Shown here: in pieces, positions 59,679 to 64,000 of the stretch | Position numbering within the stretch: the first letter of the stretch is position 1 | How the letters are laid out: every line of letters begins with the position of its first letter | Virus record (IMG/VR): IMGVR_UViG_3300017917_002938 | Coordinates: 1-64,000 of that record | Length of the DNA stretch: 64,000 nt | Reading direction: 5' to 3' (one strand) | From: a virus | Made by a program: the position numbers and the translations under genes | Notes under the pieces: model-generated | Databases searched by the model: none | Told to the model about the DNA's origin: nothing | What the model saw: the letters and a program-made list of their open reading frames with translations, nothing else

Positions 59679-60337
59679 GTATTATTTAAAAGTTGATCGG
59701 TAAATTCTAATAGTAATTTATGTTGCCTGCCTTCATGATACAACCCTCTCATCCAGCTATGAATGGTGTACCAGTAACGTTGACTTTCTGGATGACAACC
59801 TATAAGGCCGATGTTGTTTTGAATTGCTGCCATAACATCACCATTCTTATACCTGGCAACAGTTTTAAACATGCTTTCGTTTCCTACTATAGCACAACCG
59901 TCAAAAAAGAACATCCTTTCTTTGTTACCGTTCCATTCAACTTCTATATTTTTTGCATGAGGGCGTCTTGTATCAGTTCCTGGTCTCCGTATATATTGAA
60001 CAGTATCGGCTTCTTTTAGTATATTAAAATAGTGCTTACCGGCCCAATATGCTCCCATACAAATGCCAAGGTACTTGCCTCCTCCGTTTACAAATTTCAT
60101 TACGTGATCGTGATTTTCTCTCATCAAGTAATCAAACGAATCGGAGGATCCTTCCCCTCCAGGAAAAATCACTACATCAACGTCATCAAAAAAATCATCC
60201 TCAACTTGATGTCGAGTAAATATTTTAAATTTGTAGTGTGGTGTAAGTGATTCTATTGTTCCGTTAACGCATTGTATGGAACACTTTGGATGATGTAAAA
60301 ATATTGCTGCCGTTGTGTGCTTGTATGTCAAAGACAT
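59672..60337 (-). CDS. Class I glutamine amidotransferase-like protein, BPL_N type (221 aa)
   Basis: The flavodoxin-like GATase fold is visible: [19 protein letters not shown], then [15 protein letters not shown] with nucleophile C93, and later [14 protein letters not shown] with H182 and E184 completing a triad. This arrangement matches the biotin-protein-ligase N-terminal (BPL_N) group, whose members are often uncharacterised. No synthase partner domain is present. It lies between tRNA-Leu and tRNA-Met, its end overlapping the latter by 7 bp. Possible roles are amide transfer, peptidase-like activity or cofactor handling; none can be chosen. Confidence 0.75.
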   Translation of the reverse strand: MSLTYKHTTAAIFLHHPKCSIQCVNGTIESLTPHYKFKIFTRHQVEDDFFDDVDVVIFPGGEGSSDSFDYLMRENHDHVMKFVNGGGKYLGICMGAYWAGKHYFNILKEADTVQYIRRPGTDTRRPHAKNIEVEWNGNKERMFFFDGCAIVGNESMFKTVARYKNGDVMAAIQNNIGLIGCHPESQRYWYTIHSWMRGLYHEGRQHKLLLEFTDQLLNNTG

Positions 60338-60350
60338 AACCTCGTGTTGT

Positions 60351-60433
60351 TGGTACCCGAGACGGGATTCGAACCCGTACGCTTTTGGCGGGGGATTTTA
60401 AGTCCCCTGTGTCTACCGTTCCACCACCCGGGC
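60351..60433 (-). tRNA. tRNA-Leu (TAA)
   Basis: Acceptor GCCCGGG/CTCGGGT with two G-U pairs, anticodon stem GGGGA/TCCCC with loop CTTAAAA, so the anticodon is TAA. A long variable arm (class II) and the T arm ACGGG-TTCGAAT-CCCGT are present, and CCA is encoded. Located 13 bp upstream of the amidotransferase-like gene. Confidence 0.92.
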
Positions 60434-60438
60434 GACTA

Positions 60439-60657
60439 TTAATTGTTATTTTTCTTTACAAAATCTACAATCTTTTGAGCTTCTGTTAACACTGCCTCTA
60501 CAGTTGGTGGCTCTTCTTGGAAATCGGGACTAATCATTCCTGTCTGAGGGTTGCGAGTGCGTTCCATTTTGGAATAAAAAGACTGGTTTACTTGATCACG
60601 TGCAAGTTCTACCGCACGCACTACAAAATTAGACTCATTAGATTGATTGATAATCAT
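60439..60657 (-). CDS. Small hypothetical protein (72 aa)
   Basis: A soluble, mostly helical protein: SNFVVRAVELARDQVNQSFYSKMERTRNPQTG in the first half and EAVLTEAQKIVDFVKKNNN at the end, with a PDFQEEPPT linker. No recognised family or catalytic motif. It follows the lipoprotein-like gene by 11 bp and ends 5 bp before tRNA-Leu, so it is co-transcribed with them. Confidence 0.65.
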   Translation of the reverse strand: MIINQSNESNFVVRAVELARDQVNQSFYSKMERTRNPQTGMISPDFQEEPPTVEAVLTEAQKIVDFVKKNNN

Positions 60658-60668
60658 TATAACTCCTA

Positions 60669-61325
60669 TTAACGAATTGTATATTGTCCGACAACTGCAC
60701 CAGGTTTTTGTAGTGTAGCATCGCGACGCTTCTTGTATTCCTCGTTGTCCACTTCAAGCAATTCAATTACACCATCAGAAGCACGAGACTGTTTATCTAG
60801 CTCTTTAAATTTCTTCTCTCTCAGCTCATTTCTAGAATTATTGTCAACGAGACGGCGGCTTTCATCGAGGGGGAGAGATAGGAGTACAAAAGCTCTATAA
60901 CCGTCTTTTTCTTTCGTTAGGAAAAGCTTTTCGCGTTTATACATTGAGAGTGATTGCTTAGTAACAATTTTAGAAACACGATCTACTTCCCTATCAATAC
61001 TTTTCATATCAGCAGTACCCTGTTCGTTTACTGACTCACGAATCATAGATTCTACTACTACGTTAACGCGATTGGCTAGTTCGACCCTGGCATTCATCAT
61101 TGCTTTGTCGATAGCAAATTGCATGTGTTTAGATACATCGGTTGCACTAACGTAGATCATTTTATCCGTAGTTAACGAGTCGTTGGTGTACCAATCAGGT
61201 ACCTCTCCTTTGAACTCAGCTACCGCTACCGTTTTTACTCCATCGGTAGTATTAGTTTTAAACGCTGAACATCCAGTCTCAAGAATACCAGCTGCGCACA
61301 GCAATAAAATTGTTAACATTCTCAT
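60669..61325 (-). CDS. LPP20-like exported lipoprotein (218 aa)
   Basis: The N terminus is a lipoprotein-like signal (MRMLTILLLCAAGILETGC, C19 as lipidation site, though Glu at -3 is unusual). The part KGEVPDWYTNDSLTTDKMIYVSATDVSKHMQFAIDKAMMNARVELANRV matches the LPP20/flagellar-assembly-T-like domain, in which W-Y/F, YVSA and a helix of Ala/Asp repeats are typical. A charged C-terminal half with coiled-coil character follows. It stands 9 bp downstream of another exported protein with a related N-terminal pattern. Role unknown; envelope modification or superinfection exclusion are possibilities. Confidence 0.75.
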   Translation of the reverse strand: MRMLTILLLCAAGILETGCSAFKTNTTDGVKTVAVAEFKGEVPDWYTNDSLTTDKMIYVSATDVSKHMQFAIDKAMMNARVELANRVNVVVESMIRESVNEQGTADMKSIDREVDRVSKIVTKQSLSMYKREKLFLTKEKDGYRAFVLLSLPLDESRRLVDNNSRNELREKKFKELDKQSRASDGVIELLEVDNEEYKKRRDATLQKPGAVVGQYTIR

Positions 61326-61334
61326 TTCACATCC

Positions 61335-62054
61335 TCATAGTCTAAAAATAGAATAATCCTTATAAACAACTCTTCGAGAGTACACCGGTAGAGTTTTAAT
61401 AAGCTCGTCCAAATGCTTCTTACTGATGTTATCGTAGTCGAAATTAAGCTTGGTCGACGTAAAAATAAACACCAATGTCTCTTTAGAGAAGTTAACGCCG
61501 TCTTTTAGTTTTGCTTCAATATGAATCGAGTTCAATTTATAAAAGTCGGAAGGAAAAATAAACTTACCGTTCACTACTCTATCCATATTATATTGAAGCG
61601 GATGAATTAAATCAACCCCATCTTTATAAACAGCAAAGACGTACATATGAACGGGTTGACGAGCATTAACGGTATACTCTACTATGTCACCGTTTTTAAA
61701 TTCACTCTTACCGTTTACTGTTACGTAGATTGATGCTGGATTATTTACTAAAACTTTCACTTCAGAATGACATATACCATTCCGTATGATTGTCTTTGAG
61801 GAAATTACTTTATTAATTTGACCCGCAGCATATGTCTCTGATTCTTTTTGATACTGACATGATGGGTCTTTGTTTTTAGTGTCTGCACAAACGTACGTTT
61901 CCACAGATTCAATAAGCATTCCGTTAGCTTGTTTAAGAGCGTGTTCAAATGCTTTTGACTCTGCAATTGCACAATTGTTATGTTCTCCCTTACCGTCATA
62001 TACCTGAGCGGTTACGACAGAAGGGAGAAGCAATGCTAGAAGTAATTTTTTCAT
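61335..62054 (-). CDS. Exported protein with FlgT/DUF4384-like domains (239 aa)
   Basis: Residues 1-16 are a signal peptide (MKKLLLALLLPSVVTA). Residues 20-100 (CAIAESKAFEHALKQANG...INKVISSKTIIRNGICHSEVKVLV) resemble FlgT-N/LPP20-type repeats, with four cysteines that could form disulfides. Residues 115-175 (NGDIVEYTVNARQPVHMYVFAVYKDGVDLIHPLQ) resemble DUF4384 (outer-membrane/secretion associated). It is the first gene of a two-gene exported cassette with the LPP20-like gene, behind a promoter-like sequence. The start lies about where transcription would begin, and no ribosome binding site is visible, so the message may be leaderless. Confidence 0.72.
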   Translation of the reverse strand: MKKLLLALLLPSVVTAQVYDGKGEHNNCAIAESKAFEHALKQANGMLIESVETYVCADTKNKDPSCQYQKESETYAAGQINKVISSKTIIRNGICHSEVKVLVNNPASIYVTVNGKSEFKNGDIVEYTVNARQPVHMYVFAVYKDGVDLIHPLQYNMDRVVNGKFIFPSDFYKLNSIHIEAKLKDGVNFSKETLVFIFTSTKLNFDYDNISKKHLDELIKTLPVYSRRVVYKDYSIFRL

Positions 62055-62060
62055 ACTAGT

Positions 62061-62089
62061 ATTGTAACGAAAATGAAAAAATAAAGCAA
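62061..62089 (-). promoter_or_regulatory. Promoter-like TTGCTT-N17-TACAAT
   Basis: On the minus strand TTGCTT (62084-62089), 17 bases and TACAAT (62061-62066) precede the FlgT-like gene. The -10 ends 7 bases before the ATG, so the start of transcription would coincide with the start codon. The -35 matches only partly, so this is tentative. Confidence 0.4.
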
Positions 62090-62101
62090 CTAGTTTATGT
62101 C

Positions 62102-62176
62102 TGGCCCGGCGTGAGGGAATCGAACCCCCATTCGCACTTTAGAAGAATGCTGTCCTATCCATTGAACGAACGCCAG
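62102..62176 (-). tRNA. tRNA-Arg (TCT)
   Basis: Acceptor CTGGCGT/ACGCCGG with discriminator G and encoded CCA, D stem GTTC/GGAC, anticodon stem GCATT/AGTGC with loop CTTCTAA (anticodon TCT), T arm GGGGG-TTCGATT-CCCTC. TCT reads AGA/AGG codons, frequent in this AT-rich phage. Confidence 0.92.
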
Positions 62177-62185
62177 GTATTGTTA

Positions 62186-62656
62186 TTATGCTGCTTTCAG
62201 AGATTTAAATCTATCGGCTGCATATGAGGCTGCGAAAGCTTCTGGTTTAACCAAAGGTACAACATTACATGTACCACGAATGTATCCAATAGCTTCATTC
62301 ACCACGCATGATGATCCGTGCATTTCGTTAGGGTTGATGTCAAGATGAACTTGAACATCTCTGCCTTCTAGTACATCAGCAAGCTTCAAATACAATTCAC
62401 TAACCTTATACACCTCATTCATTAGACGGTAACGTGGGCGATTAAACTTTTGATCGTAGTCACGTTCTTTTTGAATTTCACCAAATAGTTTACAACCGTT
62501 ATTACCGTTGATGTGAACGACAATAGCTAGAATGTAATCCGCCCACCATTCCTTACCAACTTTATATCTCTCAGAGTCACAACCAATATAGATTTTTGTT
62601 TCTGGAGATTGCGCCTGAATGAATTCTTTTACTTCTTCTAGATCAAGCTTACGCAT
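62186..62656 (-). CDS. DUF458 RNase H-like fold protein (156 aa)
   Basis: The pattern TKIYIGCDSERY...DYILAIVVHINGNNGCKLF...RYRLMNEVYKVSELYLKLAD and VQVHLDINPNEMHGSSCVVNEAIGYIRG matches the DUF458/YkuK family, which has a predicted RNase H-like fold. The acidic residues D (GCDSE), E and D (HLDINP) could bind metal. Function is unproven. GAAAGG precedes the ATG. It lies between tRNA-Trp and tRNA-Arg and is likely transcribed with them. Confidence 0.8.
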   Translation of the reverse strand: MRKLDLEEVKEFIQAQSPETKIYIGCDSERYKVGKEWWADYILAIVVHINGNNGCKLFGEIQKERDYDQKFNRPRYRLMNEVYKVSELYLKLADVLEGRDVQVHLDINPNEMHGSSCVVNEAIGYIRGTCNVVPLVKPEAFAASYAADRFKSLKAA

Positions 62657-62671
62657 AGTACTACCTTTCTA

Positions 62672-62745
62672 TGGCACCCCGAGAGGGATTCGAACCCCCA
62701 CCAACGGTTTTGGAGACCGCAATGCTGCCGTTACACCATCGAGAT
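62672..62745 (-). tRNA. tRNA-Trp (CCA)
   Basis: Acceptor ATCTCGA/TCGGGGT with G-U pairs, anticodon loop CTCCAAA with anticodon CCA, T arm GGGGG-TTCGAAT-CCCTC, discriminator G and CCA encoded. The D arm (GTGTAACGGCAGC) is short but typical for phage tRNAs. Confidence 0.88.
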
Positions 62746-63021
62746 ACGTTTTTTATTTAGGGTGAGGATATGAGTTTGATCCGGCAACGAAGCCGCTTAG
62801 CAATATGCAATTAGCAATATGCAATAAGCAGACCACAAAGCATAGGATTCCGTTTATCAACAAGCAGCGACTTTCGTCTTGTATGGAACGGAGCAACAAG
62901 CATGGGTTGGTCGGGATTGATCGGATTCGGGTTAACAAGGCCCAAACCTAGCTAGTAAGACATTTCAAGTGTCAACTAGATTGCAACAACGCCCCCTTCA
63001 CTCCCCCATACCCTCAAAACT
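62746..63021. other. 276-bp region without recognisable gene
   Basis: This gap between tRNA-Trp and the 193-residue gene contains no reading frame with a good start. It has unusual composition for this genome, including C-rich plus-strand stretches (CGCCCCCTTCACTCCCCC). On the minus strand a perfect TTGACA (62970-62975) overlaps an imperfect 15-bp palindrome GACACTTGAAATGTC (62959-62973), which could be a -35 box with an operator for the tRNA-Trp/DUF458 unit, but no good -10 is at the right distance. A tandem repeat is listed separately. Confidence 0.5.
62797..62824. repeat. Two tandem 14-bp repeats (TTAGCAATATGCAA)
   Basis: Two perfect adjacent copies of TTAGCAATATGCAA, followed by a partial third (TAAGCA). 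They lie in the non-coding gap upstream of tRNA-Trp. They may be protein-binding iterons or replication slippage products; no function is shown. Confidence 0.75.
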
Positions 63022-63603
63022 TTATAGAATACCTTCCGCTTTAAGAGTCTGAACGGTTAGTTCAGACAATGTAATCAAGGTATTGACATTGAGTTGTAAG
63101 AGTTTATCTTGCAGCTCTTGACGATCACGCTTGAGGTTTCTAACTGCATTTTTTGCAGCGTCAATATCTGATTGCAACACTACGCTGGTTTCAACGTTGT
63201 TAAAACGGTCACCGTAAATGGATGCACGCGCAGAATCGGAAGGTTGTTCTTTGAACTTTTGAATTCGTGCACTGATTTCAATCTGACTCTTACGAGGTTT
63301 GAGACCTGCAATCACACTATGTACGGCCATAGAAGCGTCTGTAGCTTCTACTTCTGCTAAGATAGTGTTAATGTCAGCATCAGCATTAGCCTTACCTACG
63401 CGTTTACGAATGTCGTACATTGCGTTGATAAGTGATAGTTTACGAGTAACTGTATCGTTTAACTCTGCACGGTTTTTGGTAAGAGTATCTTCTACCCCAT
63501 CTGTAAACTCAGATACCTGAGTCTCAGATTCAAATTTTATTCCGTTAATAGTTTTACGAATCTCGGCTTGAATTGCATTAGCTTTACGTAGATTAACTTG
63601 CAT
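63022..63603 (-). CDS. Coiled-coil hypothetical protein (193 aa)
   Basis: I choose the ATG at 63603 (MQVNLRKANAIQAEI), preceded by AAAGGA; a TTG 15 bases upstream would add five residues that encode the ribosome binding site. The sequence is helical with coiled coils at about 5-60 and 145-190 (DIDAAKNAVRNLKRDRQELQDKLLQLNVN). No catalytic motif or family is recognised. It follows the Phe/Val/His tRNA cluster. Confidence 0.72.
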   Translation of the reverse strand: MQVNLRKANAIQAEIRKTINGIKFESETQVSEFTDGVEDTLTKNRAELNDTVTRKLSLINAMYDIRKRVGKANADADINTILAEVEATDASMAVHSVIAGLKPRKSQIEISARIQKFKEQPSDSARASIYGDRFNNVETSVVLQSDIDAAKNAVRNLKRDRQELQDKLLQLNVNTLITLSELTVQTLKAEGIL

Positions 63604-63659
63604 GTTATTTCCTTTCAATCAATAATGTATTCTATATGAATTTTTTAATAAGATCAACT

Positions 63660-63735
63660 TGGTGCTGCCTCGTGGGATCGAACCACGTTCCTCGGTTCTT
63701 CAGACCGGTGCTATGACCACATCAGCTAAAGCAGC
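63660..63735 (-). tRNA. tRNA-Phe (GAA)
   Basis: Acceptor GCTGCTT/AGGCAGC, anticodon loop CTGAAGA with anticodon GAA, T arm CGTGG-TTCGATC-CCACG, discriminator A, CCA encoded. First of three closely packed tRNAs. Confidence 0.92.
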
Positions 63736-63742
63736 ATTAAAT

Positions 63743-63817
63743 TGGTACCTGGTCACGGTTTCGAACCGCGGACCCTCTCCTTGTAAGGGAGACGCTCTAC
63801 CCCTGAGCTAACCAGGC
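63743..63817 (-). tRNA. tRNA-Val (TAC)
   Basis: Acceptor GCCTGGT/ACCAGGT, D arm TAGCTCAGGGGTAGAGC, anticodon stem TCTCC/GGAGA with loop CTTACAA (anticodon TAC), T arm CGCGG-TTCGAAA-CCGTG, CCA encoded. Confidence 0.94.
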
Positions 63818-63828
63818 ATAATTCTCTT

Positions 63829-63904
63829 TGGGGTACTATAAGAGGATCGAACTCTTACTATCTCGGTCACAGCGAGAGGTGCAGACCACTACACTAATAG
63901 TACC
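63829..63904 (-). tRNA. tRNA-His (GTG)
   Basis: Acceptor GTACTAT/ATAGTAC with an extra G at -1 facing C73, the histidine identity pair. Anticodon stem TCTCG/CGAGA with loop CTGTGAC (anticodon GTG), T arm AAGAG-TTCGATC-CTCTT, CCA encoded. Confidence 0.93.
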
Positions 63905-63914
63905 CCAAAAAGAA

Positions 63915-64000
63915 CTAAGTTATTTGTTTCTGTACTCTACCTATACGACTATTTTTACTCCAATCATATTTGGTTCCATCTGGACATTTTCCATCTTTGA
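63915..64000 (-). CDS. C-terminal end of a gene entering from the right
   Basis: The minus strand is open from the window edge to a TAG at 63915, encoding 27 residues: KDGKCPDGTKYDWSKNSRIG and then RVQKQIT. The coding-like composition and tidy stop 11 bp before tRNA-His suggest the 3' end of a real gene. The family cannot be told from this piece; the DGKCPDGTKYDW segment hints at a small cysteine-containing protein. Confidence 0.55.
   Translation of the reverse strand, partial: KDGKCPDGTKYDWSKNSRIGRVQKQIT

Noticed and set aside
62753-62938. 61-codon minus-strand frame between tRNA-Trp and the coiled-coil gene
   Set aside because: It starts only with TTG, has no ribosome binding site and contains repeat-derived sequence; composition is not coding-like.

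Overview
The window is part of the genome of a large, strictly virulent-type myovirus of the T4 superfamily (T4-like Caudoviricetes). This rests on recognisable homologues of T4 gp4, gp5, gp6, gp8, gp25, gp26, gp27, gp32, gp33, gp48, gp53, gp54 and gp59, partly in T4-like order, and on T4-type late promoters (TATAAATA). The long fibre and baseplate proteins rich in Asn, Thr, Ser and Gly, and the GELA-type fibre N termini, resemble marine T4-like phages (cyanophage/pelagiphage type). No integrase, repressor or IS element is visible. The host cannot be read directly. A circularly permuted two-piece tmRNA with tag ANDERFALAA points to a Gram-negative host, with a tag of the form I remember from betaproteobacteria; permuted tmRNAs are known in alpha- and some betaproteobacteria and in cyanobacteria.

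Layout. From 1 to 22.3 kb, leftward, lies an operon of fibre/adhesin genes: three collagen-like fibre proteins, two other long fibre proteins, small accessory proteins, a GH19 endolysin and a 656-residue collagen-modifying enzyme. From 22.4 to 46.1 kb, leftward, is the baseplate cluster (gp48, gp53, gp27, gp5, gp25, gp6, gp7-like, gp8, a DUF4815 giant and smaller structural proteins). From 46.1 to 52.0 kb, rightward, are gp4, a gp2-like protein, gp54, gp26 with a -1 frameshift extension, and two tape-measure/hub-like proteins, one carrying a lambda-type transglycosylase domain. From 52.0 to 64.0 kb, leftward, are replication and late-transcription genes (gp32, gp59, gp33), a methyltransferase, a cell-wall hydrolase, exported and outer-membrane proteins, the tmRNA, seven tRNAs (Met, Leu, Arg, Trp, Phe, Val, His), a prolyl-4-hydroxylase and assorted hypothetical genes.

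The most striking system is collagen-type modification. One gene (11021..12991) joins a COLGALT-like GT25 galactosyltransferase, a PLOD-like glucosyltransferase and a lysyl-hydroxylase 2OG-Fe(II) domain. That is the set of activities animals use to make glucosyl-galactosyl-hydroxylysine. It lies 30 bp upstream of a fibre gene whose Gly-X-Y repeats put every lysine of the first block in the Y position, the site lysyl hydroxylases use. A separate prolyl-4-hydroxylase (58987..59598) and Leu-Pro-Gly/Ile-Pro-Gly triplets in the fibre suggest prolyl hydroxylation too. The inference is that the phage hydroxylates and glycosylates its own tail fibres. The second notable item is the permuted tmRNA, whose acceptor stem, P2 helix, T arm, tag frame and processing stem can all be read in the sequence.

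Regulation. Three TTGATT/TAGATT-N17-TATAAT promoters precede gp32, the cell-wall-hydrolase/gp33/gp59 operon and a hypothetical gene. TATAAATA-type late promoters precede the 2047-residue fibre gene, a DUF932 gene and probably gp8 and gp48. All function statements are from sequence reading; no database search was run.
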